Positions 33,401 through 44,827 of a stretch of 64,000 bases of DNA are shown in pieces. The DNA comes from Dillenia suffruticosa (lineage: Eukaryota > Streptophyta > Magnoliopsida > Dilleniales > Dilleniaceae), in the NCBI GenBank assembly GCA_033439265.1, contig JAVTVX010000005.1, positions 7,388,001 through 7,452,000 of the forward strand, in the 5' to 3' direction. Numbering within the stretch: the first letter of the stretch is position 1; each line of letters starts with the position of its first letter. The notes under the pieces were generated by a model, which searched no databases, was not told where the DNA came from, and saw only the letters and a list, made by a program, of their open reading frames with translations. A program made the position numbers and the translations under genes.

Positions 33401-34127
33401 TGTTTTTTCTCATTACTTTTCCACGGTAAACATTCCAGCCACGACCACGGCCACGACCACGACCACGGCCTCGTCCACGACCACGGTCTCGTCCTCGACC
33501 ACGTCCAGAGTTGTTGTGAGTTGTCGCATTCACTTCAGGGAATGGAATAGAGCCAGTTGGACGAGATTCATGATTTTTCATTAATAGCTCGTTATTTTGT
33601 TCAGCCACAAGCAAACAAGAAATTAGCTCAGAATATTTCTTGAAACCTTTCTCTCGATATTGCTGCTGCAGGAGCATATTCGAGGCATGGAAAGTGGAGA
33701 GTGTTTTCTCTAACATATCATAATCGGTAATATTCTCTCCACATAATTTTAATTGAGAACTGATTTTAAAGACGGCTGAATTATATTCACTCACAGATTT
33801 AAAATCTTGGAATCGTAAATGAATCCAATCATAACGAGCTTTAGGAAGTATTACCGTTTTTTGGTGGTTAAACCTTTCCTCCAAATTTTTCCATAATTCA
33901 AGTGGATCTTTCACTGTCAAATACTCGATTTTCAAATCTTCATGGAGGTGGTGTCGGAGAAAAATCATTGCCTTGGCTCGATTTTGCAAAGTCTCTTTAT
34001 TATTTTCTTTAATTGTTTCTCCGAGTCCATTTGCATTCAAATGGATTTCAGCATCAAGGATCCATGATAAGTAATTTTTTCCCGAAATATCAAGAGCCAC
34101 AAACTCAAGTTTGGTGAGATTTGCCAT
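33345..34127 (-). CDS. gag: Gag capsid ORF of young copia element (260 aa)
   Basis: ATG at 34127. The N-terminal MANLTKLEFVALDISGKNYL and SWILDAEIHLNANGL blocks, then LWKNLEERFNHQKTVILPKA, LRFQDFKSVSEYNSAVFKIS and LLQQQYREKGFKKYSELISC, define the UBN2-type copia Gag. Near residues 208-232 lies a Gly-Arg repeat (RGRGRGRGR), an RNA-binding type tail. The frame ends at 33345 in unrelated residues because the zinc knuckle is one frame away. A heptamer A-AAA-AAC lies in this frame at codons ending 33402. Confidence 0.92.
   Translation of the reverse strand: MANLTKLEFVALDISGKNYLSWILDAEIHLNANGLGETIKENNKETLQNRAKAMIFLRHHLHEDLKIEYLTVKDPLELWKNLEERFNHQKTVILPKARYDWIHLRFQDFKSVSEYNSAVFKISSQLKLCGENITDYDMLEKTLSTFHASNMLLQQQYREKGFKKYSELISCLLVAEQNNELLMKNHESRPTGSIPFPEVNATTHNNSGRGRGRDRGRGRGRGRGRGRGRGWNVYRGKVMRKNKKKVDLARMLRINATDVG
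33402..33408 (-). promoter_or_regulatory. Candidate -1 ribosomal frameshift site (A AAA AAC)
   Basis: On the minus strand the heptamer AAAAAAC sits so that gag is read ..A AAA AAC (codon AAC starts at 33404, which is 241 codons from the ATG at 34127). This is the textbook -1 slippery register. After a -1 slip, translation would enter the frame with the CCHC knuckle and continue to 33139, giving a Gag of about 329 residues. I did not identify a downstream pseudoknot. Chance occurrence in an A-rich stretch, downstream of a simple indel, is the alternative. Confidence 0.4.
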
Positions 34128-34669
34128 GAAGTACTATCATATAAGCACAAAAAAAATTAGAATATAATTTACATAGATGTAATCAATATTATAAGTGACA
34201 ATATATCATACCATGTATCATTGCATGCAAAGTTCAAACTAGTGATTGGTTCGACTAAGATATGTGCATTTTCTATTTTCTAGTTTCATTTCATGTACTT
34301 TATTTGTCTTTCAAAAGAACCATCGTGTATGATATGAAAAGTCATGGGTACGAGGATCATAAATTTTAGCATGGTATGCATTGTAACACTAGAGAGAAAT
34401 AAAGGAACACAAAATACATTACAACAGTTGACTAAATGTAATATTATCTTCATTCCCAGAAATAAGACAAACAATAAAATGATTGACTACAATAATGGCA
34501 CTCCATAATATTGAGAGAATAAAATGTGATGTCTACGGAGGTGTTTGTGGTATTAGAAACTATAGAATGCATATGGTCGTCCTTAATAAAAATAAGTAAG
34601 TGTTAAAAGAAACTTACAAGTGTTGATTACCGATGATGAACCTTGATATTCAGCTTGTGAAAAAAATTA

Positions 34670-34688
34670 GAGTATCGTGCTGATAACG
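34670..34688 (-). promoter_or_regulatory. Primer binding region of young copia
   Basis: Directly inside the 5' LTR the minus strand reads CGTTATCAGCACGATACTC. TTATCAGCACGA-type sites follow the LTR in many plant copia elements. Which tRNA is used cannot be decided by eye. Confidence 0.6.
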
Positions 34689-35000
34689 TGTTGTGAAATA
34701 TCAAGAAAATATAAGGAACTTTTGAGAGAATGAGAGAAGAATAATTTTATTTCTCTATATTTGATTATCCCAAATGAGATTACAAAGATACCTATTTATA
34801 GGAATTTTGAGAAACAATAAAAAGACACTTCCATTAATATAATAACCCAAAAATTGAATGATCACAAGTATACCCAAAAGCCAAAAGTTATCATGTCATT
34901 AAAGAGTAACTCAAAAGCCAATGGTCATCTTGAATTTGTTCATTCATTTGAAAAAGCACTCATATGAATAGACATCCACAATAAATGGTCATTTATAACA
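34689..35000 (-). mobile_element. 5' LTR of young copia element
   Basis: 312 bp with TG...CA ends, identical by eye to 29126-29437. The promoter TATA box on the minus strand (TATAAATAG) is at 34792-34800. Target duplication AATTT follows at 35001-35005. Confidence 0.95.
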
Positions 35001-35005
35001 AATTT

Positions 35006-36089
35006 CATATCATTATATTATTTAAATTAATAATATTAATAATTTTATTGTCATCAAATATAGAATAAACATTATTTTTAATTAAGTAAATAGAGATAAT
35101 TAATATAACACAAAAGTTATGGCAAGGGACCGTGCATGCGCTTGCATGAAATGCATGAAATGTAGTAATTGGTTAGTAAATAGTTAGTAAATAATTTGTT
35201 AATAAGTAGTAAAAATTATAAGTGAGTTTTGCAAAATGCATATGAAAGACATATGGCGATATTGATTAAAAATATTTAAAAAAATTGTGAGGAATTAAGA
35301 AACGCAGTAATGAAAAAAGGGACGAGAGAAAAAGCGCGAAAACGGAATTTTAAAAATCTTGTTTGTGAAAATAATATATTATAAATCATACGCGGGCGAA
35401 AAACTCCACCATCAAAATTTCTCTATCATTCCCTTGAAACTCTTCTCCTCTAATCCATTTAAATCTCTTACTTACATTTTACAAAATTTTATCAAAAGTT
35501 AATCACATTGGGTATTTGAAATATTTGACAAACGACGGATGAGTATTGTATGAAGAATCATAACCATCATCATCACCGCATCACTCCATCCCAAAAGATA
35601 ATATTTTCATTTACAACTATTTTTTACAATGTACCAATACTCATTTCACTATTTCACTACTTCACTGATTACTGGTTTTTATGAATAGATTGAAAGAATT
35701 TGCATCAAGTTGATTTTATGAATAGATTGTATTGGATGTTCGGATTCAGTTTTTAGATTGTGTGATGGAAACATTTTTTGCGATACAAGTTTGTCACATA
35801 CATCTGCTGTTGGTAGTGCTAATAGATTCTGTTTTCAAATTATGATAATGACATTTTTGGTGAAAACGTCTTAGAAAAGGACATGTGATTTTTTTTATTA
35901 TATGTATCCATCATTCTCATATATTTTATATTATTTTTGTGATCAATGTTATTCCTTGTGATAATCAAAAGATTAATTTTTCTACAAAAATATTTATTTA
36001 AGTTATGATGATGATGATGATGATGCAGTTATAACCAAATAACTTTTCTAATTTTTGGTAACCAAATAATATTTTTTCACACTTGAAAT
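35006..36089. other. AT-rich spacer right of the young copia
   Basis: No gene recognised. A GATGATGATGATGATGAT stretch lies at about 36007-36025. Confidence 0.4.
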
Positions 36090-36790
36090 AATTGATGATA
36101 GTAAGTTATAGTAAAATACAATAAAATGTATGAAAATAGTAACTTACAGTAACTTATTGTAAGAAATGGTAACCGTCAATAAAGAAAATAGTAACATTTC
36201 CTAATAATGTAGTAACCGACGATACATATGGTAACTGATTTAAATATTTTTTTTCCTAACCGACAATATTAATAATAAAAATAGTAATTTTTCCTAACAT
36301 TTCGTAATGACGATAAATCCATTAACATTTTCTAACATTTGTGTATAACCGATAATAAAAACTTAATTTGTAATATCTACGTATCCGATGATTAGTAATA
36401 ACATTTACAAACATTTATGATACCCGACGATAAATAGCAATAACAGTTCTTGATATATGGTGACCAACGATAAATATAATAATATTTTCTAACATGTGAT
36501 AACCGACGTTAATAGTTAATAACTTTTATCAATTTTTTTTAAATCGATATAAAAAAATAACAATTCTTAATATTTATGTGACCGACAATAAATATAGTAA
36601 CATTTTCTAACATATGTGATAACCGACGATAATAGGTAGTAACTTTTACTGATATTTTTTAAACCGATACAAGATAATAACAATTTTTAACACTTATGTG
36701 ACCAACGATAAATCTAGTATTATTTCATAATACATATGATAACCGACGATAATAGGTAGTAATATTTGCTAACGTTTTTTAAATTGATAC
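36090..36790. repeat. Satellite-like GTAACCGACGATAA repeats, 120-bp period
   Basis: The motif AACCGACGATAATAGGTAGT or close variants starts at 36501, 36621 and 36741, exactly 120 bp apart, with a weaker copy at about 36381. Half-units carry GTGACC(A/G)AC(A/G)ATAAAT about 40 bp before each, so a 60-bp sub-period may exist. Looser copies extend left to 36090. Confidence 0.78.
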
Positions 36791-36989
36791 AAGTTAAGAC
36801 AATTTCTCAACACTTTTCTAATTGTCTGTATAGATCGAGACATGCTCCAACGGTGATTAGAACCATCGAGAGAGATCAATCCCGACTGGTGTATAGCCAA
36901 CCAAAGGTGCATTTGTTGGAGAAAGTTCTCTCGACAGTTTTACTAGGTTTACCATACGGATTTTGACCGTCTGCATAGAGCATTTATTT

Positions 36990-37279
36990 TGTAGTGAAAG
37001 AATATTATCTTTCTATTTTGAAAAATGTTTGAAGATTTCTAAATTCAAGAAAATTTTCTAATTCAAGAAAATTTCCAAATTTAAGAAGTATTGTGAATAT
37101 TGGCTTTCTAAAATTTATTCTTTTCTATTTTGTAAATATTCTATTTTATTATTTCCTTTTATGTTTTCATAGATTCCCCTATAAATAGAATCTTTGTACA
37201 ACCTATTGTATATACAATATAAGTATTATTCTCTCTTTATTCTCTCTGTTCTTTCTGCTTTATTTTTCTTTTTCTATCA
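36990..37279 (+). mobile_element. 5' LTR of a truncated plus-strand Ty1/copia
   Basis: Begins TGTAGTGAAAG and ends TTTCTATCA, directly followed by TGATATCAGACAC, close to the initiator-Met primer site TGGTATCAGAGC. It contains a TATAAATAG box at 37180-37188. The matching 3' LTR is absent because the element stops at about 38480. Confidence 0.8.
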
Positions 37280-37360
37280 TGATATCAGACACTAGGTGTT
37301 CGATCCGATTTCTTCTTTGTTTCTTTCTACTCTTATCTTTAATTAGATATTTTTTTTTCT

Positions 37361-38290
37361 TTGCGTAGTTATAGAGAAATTGGATATTTCTTAACCTATT
37401 ATGTTATACTTGATGGATACAATTATCAATCCTGTTTTCAAGGGATGCGAAGCTTCCTTCAGGGAAGGAGGCTATGGCGTTATATTACAGGAGATGTCAA
37501 GTTGCCTATAAAATCCAGTGACGAATCGGATGGTGACTTTGCTATTGTCTTGAAGATTGGGACAACAAAAATCACCAAATCTTCACTTGGTTTCGTAATA
37601 TGTCTACACCTTCTATTCAATTGCAATTTAGTCGTTTTGAGACGGTTAAGGAGGTTTGGGATCTTCTTGCAAGTCGCAACATTATATCAGATTTGGCTCA
37701 TCAATATCAATTGCTTACCGAACTTCATTCTTTGCGACAAGAACGAGATCAGTCAATTAATAATTTTCTTACTCGTATGCAATCCATATGGGATCAATTT
37801 GCTCTCTCTGAACCCCATTGGCAGTGTATAACTGACGCTAATAAATATGCAATATATCGAGACCAATGACGTCGGGTCCAATTTCTTATGGCTATAATAT
37901 CAGATTTTGAGCCAGTTAAAGTTTCTCTGCTTTATCGGCATCCTCTTCCTACTATTAAAAATGCAGTTTCTAAGTTAATATCAGAAGAGACTCGCTTGGA
38001 ATTACTCAAACCTCATCAAAGTGATGTTGTGTTGGCCACTATTACTCGGGGACCAAGGATTTCAAATTTTTGTCGCAACTGTCAGAAATCAGGTCATATC
38101 ATTCCTAATTGTCCTACTGTTCAATGTCGATTCTGTAAGAAATAAGGACATATTTCTAGTCGATGCCCTGCTAATCCTATGGCTGAATGTCGATATTGTA
38201 TAGAAAAGGGTCATCTTCTTAAGAATTGTCCAAAAAAGGTCATTCAATCCCAAAATCGTTCTCCTGTTGGTTCTCGACATATCTCATAAT
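37361..38290 (+). pseudogene. Ty1/copia gag remnant with three zinc knuckles
   Basis: UBN2-type Gag in several frames: GRRLWRYITGDVKLP near 37470, then VKEVWDLLASRNIIS and LHSLRQERDQSINNFLTRMQ (37600-37869), then LPTIKNAVSKLISEETRLEL. Three CCHC knuckles follow: FCRNCQKSGHIIPNC, CRFCKK-stop-GHISSRC and CRYCIEKGHLLKNC (to about 38240). Frameshifts and a stop in the second knuckle show decay. Pol is missing: sequence passes into the kinase-array flank at about 38490. Confidence 0.88.
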
Positions 38291-38489
38291 CTGCTGCTAT
38301 TGAGAATTCTGCTACTACCACATCTTCTATTCAACCTACAATATCTCTCAGAAATCTTTAAACTTTCTTCAAAATAAAAAGATAATATTCTTTACATGTC
38401 TGAACTCTTCAATATTATTGTTGCCTTACATCACATTTTTAATAATCTTAGTAAGAAATAGAAATTACCAACTACTTTAGCTTCTTTTT

Positions 38490-39001
38490 CTCTATTCTGA
38501 TTGGCTGCGTCCTTGAATTTGAGAAACATCATCTTCCAAAATATCCAAAACAGTATCATAATGTTCACTCATGGACTTGAATGCATCAAGATAGGGATCC
38601 CACAAGAGGTTGAGTGAATCATCGAGGCTTGTCGTATCAAAGGGCCCTGAGATATGGTGGAAATTCTGACCCATGCAAGAAATTTTACTCCATTTAGCAC
38701 AAGACTTCAATCATTTCGATGAAGTGAACCCAGTCCTCATACGCATCATATGTCTATATCTCGCACCCCTAAATTTTGACGAAGCAGCAAGGATAGAGTG
38801 GACATCTGTAGCAACTGCGAAAGTACCAGGAGATCATGGAAAAATTTTGGATGCATTCCCAACAAATGAATACAAGAAGTAAGAAATGGGAAAAATATAG
38901 GGGGAAAAAATTATGAACAGTGAATATTCAAATCGATAGAGCAAGACCCATAATTTCCATGGTTCACAGTACAAAGTTGTCACCAATTCATTGAATATTC
39001 T
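38490..39001 (-). pseudogene. Detached 3' flank of receptor kinase copy 2
   Basis: Closely repeats 53800-54330, the DNA just downstream of kinase copy 3, including TTTGACGAAGCAGCAAGGAT and TTTTGGATGCATTCCCAACA. It ends exactly where a SIRE-type LTR begins at 39002, with ATTCT (38997-39001) as the likely left half of the target duplication; in copy 3 the line continues ATTCTACAAAATC. It carries a small ORF-like block also present near copy 3 (GPFDT-SLDD...LWDP-LDAFKS) of unknown identity. Confidence 0.82.
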
Positions 39002-40236
39002 TGTTGGTCCCTATGCAACCAAGAAGGGGGATTAAATTAGTTGACTTCAATTGTAGATTTTAATCTACTTAAAATCTAGATTAAAACCTAAGACCAAACT
39101 AGATGGAACATATAAATGCAAGTATACGGAAATGCAAAAAAATAAAGAAAAAGGATAGAAAGATCAAACCCGGTTTATAGTGGTTCGGCCTCGTGCCTAC
39201 GTCCACTCTTTCGGCTCAATAAGCCAGGGTCCAGTGATAGTTAGTTTTCACTATGTGATGAGAGTTACAAACATATGTACATGGCTTCAATGTTGACAAT
39301 CTGCATATTCCTTCTTGAAGATATCTTAGACCAACATCTACCCAAGTCTAACTCTCACACACCTAGCCTATCAATCCAAGAGAATGTTCCCAACACTCCC
39401 CTTAGACTTGTGAGACTATACAAATACAAAATCAAAAAGTACAAAATAAAATCAACTCAGTCGACAGCAGAAAAATACAGTAGAAAAATAATTGAGTAGA
39501 GGTTTTTGGGGTTTGTTTTCTCTCAACCCAAAACCCAAATCTCAAAAATATTCTGTAAAAACTTCAGAATAGGGACTGAATATTGCTCTTCAATGTTCAA
39601 TTCGAGTACTTCTCAAAATCAACTTGTTTCGAAATGATATATGTCTTTCAATATACTTTCAGAACCAGTCTTGACTGTTTTCATATCCTTATTTTCAGCC
39701 TTCAATTCAGGAGATTCAAAAAATTTTTTACTACTGTAACTTTTTGAATTTAAAGTCTAACAATACTCTTATTAAGAGGAAAAAACGAAATTCAAAAAAC
39801 TTAGGAGTTGTAGAAGATGTATAAGATCAAAAACCTCCTAAAAATCTATCAGAACATGCTAAATTCAAATTTTGAATTTGGTTTTACTTTCAGCAAAATT
39901 CTAATCTGAATTTAAATTTGAATCACCCATTTGAATAGATTTCATGATTAAGTACAGCTCTCAATCTGTACTTAACATGTTGAGATAGGGCTTGAAAGTA
40001 AAACAAAATCACAACAGTTAAAAACTTGTTTGAAACTCTACTGCTTCTACCTATCATACTGTTTCTACCCATCACACTACTTCTACCATCCTTCTGTAAC
40101 AGTGTTTTCTGACCAGTTGTATAGATTTATATATATAACCTTGCATTACATATTCTAAATATCTGTACACTTAATAAATTATTAGAAATACATATAAAGT
40201 TTTATTATCATCAAAATATATTAGAATTCGACAACA
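39002..40236 (-). mobile_element. 3' LTR of SIRE-type element (1235 bp)
   Basis: Plus-strand ends are TGTTGGTCCC and TCGACAACA. Next to it (40255-40275) the minus strand reads TCATCAAAAAGGAG, a SIRE-like polypurine tract. It shares most of its sequence with 63010-64000, including AGTGGTTCGGCCT and TTTTCACTATGTGATGAGA. Confidence 0.85.
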
Positions 40237-40630
40237 ATTTCCCTAATAATTTTCTCCTTTTTGATGACAACAAAACCTTAAATGAAATGAAAAATGATAT
40301 ACTCACAGCACAGTATGTAATCATTACATTCAGCACAATATGATATGCAATCATATTACATTCTTCCCATTCTCCCCCTTAATTCATGAATAAGTGAACA
40401 TATAATTTTAATACATAGATACAGTCATCTCTCCCTTAATACATTTGCGAATTTTATTTTATATATATATCTCCCCCTTTTGTTGCAACAAAAACAAACA
40501 ACAACAGAAGATAAATAAGGCACGTATGAGGAAAGAAATGGTAGCTTTCATTAAGGAAAATGAAGGATACATGAAAAATAAGATTCAAAAATTCAGAAAT
40601 AATATAGTTGTCTTGCATTCAAAAATGTAG

Positions 40631-41802
40631 CTAGACATCTAAAAATTTTTCAAACAAAATAGATAGGTCTTTGTGCACTGTCTGCAGTAGATTCATACAT
40701 TGATCTACCTTTCCTTCTAAGACATTTATTCTACCTTCTAGTTCATTAACCCATGCTGGTTTGTCTGCGGAATGATGCACAGGGTGTGTAGTTGTCTTCC
40801 TTCTTTTCCTAGAAGATTCTCCCATTTCAGGTCTAGATCTGGCTAATTCAGAAGTTGTTTGTTCATTCATATTCTGTCTAAAGTCAGCTTCTACACTATC
40901 TGTTTCATCTAAATTTCCTCGCCAAACTTTTCAATCTCTATGTTTCCAAAATTTGTCATCGGATATGGTAATGTCCATATGATTAATGCAAGTATCACCA
41001 AGTATAAAAATATTCTCAATTACTCCTTTAAATTCAGAGAAATCAAAACCTTTGTACTCCAAAAGATTCAACAACACATTATCATAAGACCTCATATTCG
41101 TATTTTTTCTAATGTGAGATATAAAAATGTCAACTAAATCTAATTCTTTATCCAAAATCATTGCAGCAATAATCTTGGCATCCTCAATGGTCACAGTAGT
41201 CATACTTCCATTCATTGGAGTAATGCACAAAGTTACAACTTTGTGAATGATTCTAATTAATAAAGGAAAATCTGAGCAGTATAGATATTTGCTTTCTATA
41301 TCATTTTTGCCACCAAATAGATCATATAATTCTTTCTTGTATAGATTTGATAAAGAAGAATCTGCAATCCTTTTCAGTTCTAAGCAAACAGATATATCAT
41401 CTTTAGTTATGGTAACCGGATGATTATCAATCTTTGTTATCAAATTTGTTGCATTCATAGTATCTAAATTGTTATAGAAATTAAAGATTATTTGCTTTCA
41501 GTATGTTTGTGAACCAGTACATAAACTAACACAACCAATCCTATCAAGAAACCTTCAAATTTCTAACCCATTCTTTTCAAAAAATTCAAAATCCAGAATT
41601 CTTGAGGGAGAACATTTACCTTCAAAGTACGCTTGCTTATTGAAGTGATTTTAATCCTAGATGATTCAACCATTGAAGAAATTTCTATTTTTTGAGATGC
41701 AGAATTTTCGGAAGATGAAGATTTTTCTAGAAATGAGGAATTTTCAGGAGACAGAGAGTGTAAAGATGGATCGTCACTTTCAGATGAATTTTCATTCACC
41801 AA
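40631..41802 (-). pseudogene. Extra ORF region between pol and LTR (env-position ORF)
   Basis: Three adjacent minus-strand frames. 41563-41802 is serine/glutamate-rich. 40931-41458 (175 aa) has VTITKDDISVCLELKRIADS and TTVTIEDAKIIAAMILDKEL. 40631-40870 has RPEMGESSRKRRKTTTHPVH and LEGRINVLEGKVDQCMNLLQ, a possible coiled coil. This position is where SIRE elements carry their so-called env-like ORF. I see no signal peptide or membrane segment, so an envelope role is not supported; the middle part resembles plant transposon proteins of unknown function. Confidence 0.6.
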
Positions 41803-42017
41803 ATTAACAGGAGATTTAGAAGAATGACTAGTAATTGCACGAGATTTATTAGCTAAACGTTGAGATTTTCAATGAGCCATCTTAGATTTAGATAGAAATC
41901 TTGGGATTCTGGTTCTAGGGTTTTCGAATGAGGAAGGTTCTGTTTGTTGAGAAAATAAGCATTTTTTTGTGCTTCTATCCTTACTTTTACAAGGCTTCTG
42001 TATTTCATTCTTTTCCT

Positions 42018-43640
42018 TTAAAAAGAAAAACATTCTCCAATCTCATTTCTAATATATTCAATTCTTTCTCTATCTAGAGGTTTTATGAAAATATCTACTA
42101 ATTGATTTTTTGTATCAACATATTCTATAACATCTCTATTTAAAACATGATCCCTTATAAAATGATATCTAATTTCTATATATTTAGATTTAGAATGATT
42201 TATGAGATTTTTTGTTAGATATATAGCACTTGTATTATCACATCTCATCAAAATATTTTTATAATATAGTCCATAATCTCTTAATTGTTATTTCAACCAT
42301 AAAATTTGAGTACAACAATTTCCTATTGACACATATTCTGACTCGGTCATGGATAAATCAACTGAATTTTGTTTTTTGGAAACCCAATTCATAATTCTAT
42401 TTCCTAAAATTGACGAGTACCTGAGATATTTTTTCGATCAATTTTACATCCGGCATAGTCAACATCTGAATATCCAATTAATTCAAAATTTGAATTTCTT
42501 GGATACCAAATTTTTAGATTATAAGAACTTGTTACATATTTTAAAATTCTCTTAGTAGCTTTTAAATGAGATTGTTTAGACTTACTTTAGAATCTACTAC
42601 ACAAACACACACTATAAAAATATTCGGTAGTGAAGTGGTTAGATATAATAGAGATCTTATCATGCTTTTATAGAAATTTTCATCCACATTTTTTCATTTT
42701 TCATCCAAATCTAACTTAATGAAGGTAGAAATCGAAATACTAGTGATTTTTGAGTTTTCCATTTAAAATTTTTTTATTAACTCTTTTTCGTATTTTTTTT
42801 TTTTATGAAAATTCTTTCGAGTGTTTATTTTATTTGTAAACAAAAAAAAATTCAATTCACCCCATTATAGACATTTCAAATTCACTTTTTATCATATTAC
42901 TAAAATCATCATATAAGCATTCATTTGAAGCACAACAAATAATATCATCAATATAAATTTGAATAATCAAAATATCATCATTAACATGTTTTATAAATAT
43001 GATAGTATCAACATTTCCTTTCTTAAAATTATTTTTTACAATAAAATCACTTAATGTTTTATACCATACTTTAGGTACTTATTCTAAACCATGCAATGTC
43101 TTGTGTAACATATAAACATGATCTTTTTTATTAGGTTTTTCAAATCTTAGGGGTTGACTAACATAAACTTTTTCTTTTATATATTTATTTAAAAATATAT
43201 TTTTTACATCCATTTAAAATAATTTAAAATTTTTGAAATATGCACAGGCTAAAAGTAGTCTAATTGCTTTTAACCTAACTACCGGTACAAATGTTTCATT
43301 ATAATCAATTCTTTCTTTTTGTGAATATCATTTTGCTACCAATCTAGATTTATTTCTTATGACATTTCCATTTTCATCCATTTTGTTTTTAAAGACCCAT
43401 TTTGTTCTTATTATTGTCTTATCATTTGGTTTAGAAACTAATGACTACACATTATTCTTTCTAAATTGATTTAATTCATTTTGTATTGTTTCTATTCAAT
43501 TTTCATCTTTAAGAAATTTCTCTATATTCTTTGATTTTATATGAGAAAAAAGTGCAAATTAATTTTCTAGATTTCTATAACTTGATCTAATTATTATGCC
43601 TTCACTATATCACCAATAACATTTTTTTTGAGTGACTAGA
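42018..43640 (-). pseudogene. SIRE-type RT and RNase H remnant
   Basis: The C-terminal RNase H is 42018-42251 (CDNTSAIYLTKNLINHSKSK, then IEIRYHFIRDHV and the DIFIKPLDRERIEYIR end). RT blocks in other frames run from about 42880 to 43420; a stretch near 43100-43200 is readable as the GLKQ-side and VKSIFLN-like regions. Many stops, no intact YVDD frame seen. Confidence 0.75.
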
Positions 43641-43649
43641 TAGAAATTT

Positions 43650-44660
43650 CTAACCTTTTATGATTTCATCTTTAAGTTTTTTTTCAATTTGAAATTCATT
43701 ATTATTATTATTATTTTTATTAGTGAGTTTATTTAACTTAATAGTTGCATCATTTTCCTCATTTTCTAGATTTTGAAAATCATTTTTATGAAATTTTACA
43801 TTAATAGTTTTTTCAACAATTTTAAACTTTTTATTGAAAACTCTATATGTTTTACTACTCAATAAATAAGCTAAAAAGATTTCTTCTATTGCTTTTTCAT
43901 CAAATTTACTTACTGTATTCAAATTATTTTTCAAAATATAGTATGAGTATCTAAATGTATGAAACTAAGATACATTAGGTTTTCTTCCCTTAAACAATTC
44001 ATAAGGAGTTTTCTCTGTCATAAGTCTAAGATATACTCTATTTATTATGTAATAAACTGTAGAAGCAAATTCGGCCCAAAAATATTTTCTTATACTACTC
44101 TCATTTAACATTGTTCTAGTCATTTCTTGAATTGTTTTATTTTTTCTTTCAACCACTCCATTTTGTTAAAGTGTATAGAGTGCAAAAAAATTTTAATTTA
44201 TTTCTTTTTTATCGTAATATTCTAGAAATTCTATATTATCAAATTCTCTACCATGGTCCATTTCTTAATCTGATAATTTTTAAATCCTTTTTATTTTATA
44301 TTTTCTTAACAAAAATTTTGAATGCCTCAAATGTACTATTTTTATTAGATAAAAATAAAATCCATGTAAATATTGAAAAATCATCTACAATTACAAGATC
44401 ATATTTGCTTCCACCTAAACTTTGAATTCTAATGGATCCAAATAAATTCATATGTAAAATTTCTAAAGATTTAAATGTTGATATGTAATCTTTATTTTTA
44501 AATGATGATTTTATTTTTTTTATTTAGTGAGCATGCATTACAATTTATATGATCTTTTAAAGTTATTTTTGATAAATCTCTTATTAAATTTTTGTTAGAC
44601 AAAATTTCCAATTGTTTAAAGTTCATATGATCTAATTTTTTATATTATACATAAATGTCA
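43650..44660 (-). pseudogene. SIRE-type integrase remnant
   Basis: 43965-44156 reads VERKNKTIQEMTRTMLNESS, FWAEFASTVYYIINRVYLRL and TPYELFKGRKPNVS, the conserved end of copia integrase cores. 43650-43934 continues with AYLLSSKTYRVFNKKFKIVE. The N-terminal zinc region lies around 44500-44640 in broken form. Confidence 0.85.
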
Positions 44661-44827
44661 GTTTTTATAAATATCAAACAATTCTCTTTTAAAATATTTA
44701 AGATTTTTGAGTTTACTATATAGATATTCCCAGAACTAATTCCTTCAAATATTTTTTCTTGAGTAATACTTTCAAAAATATTGTATTTATTTTTCTTAAA
44801 AAGTATATTATATTCCAAATCACATAA

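Larger units (their letters stand above)
29126..35000 (-). mobile_element. Complete young Ty1/copia retrotransposon
   Basis: 5875-bp element with two 312-bp LTRs that I find identical base for base, and an AATTT target duplication. On the minus strand it has a primer binding site, gag, a separate pol, and a polypurine tract next to the 3' LTR. Pol is a single uninterrupted 1156-residue ORF with protease, integrase, RT and RNase H. Two lesions may limit it: gag is split between two frames, and RNase H lacks its first Asp. Identical LTRs imply a very recent insertion. It stands in AT-rich repeat DNA and does not disrupt a kinase exon. Confidence 0.96.
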
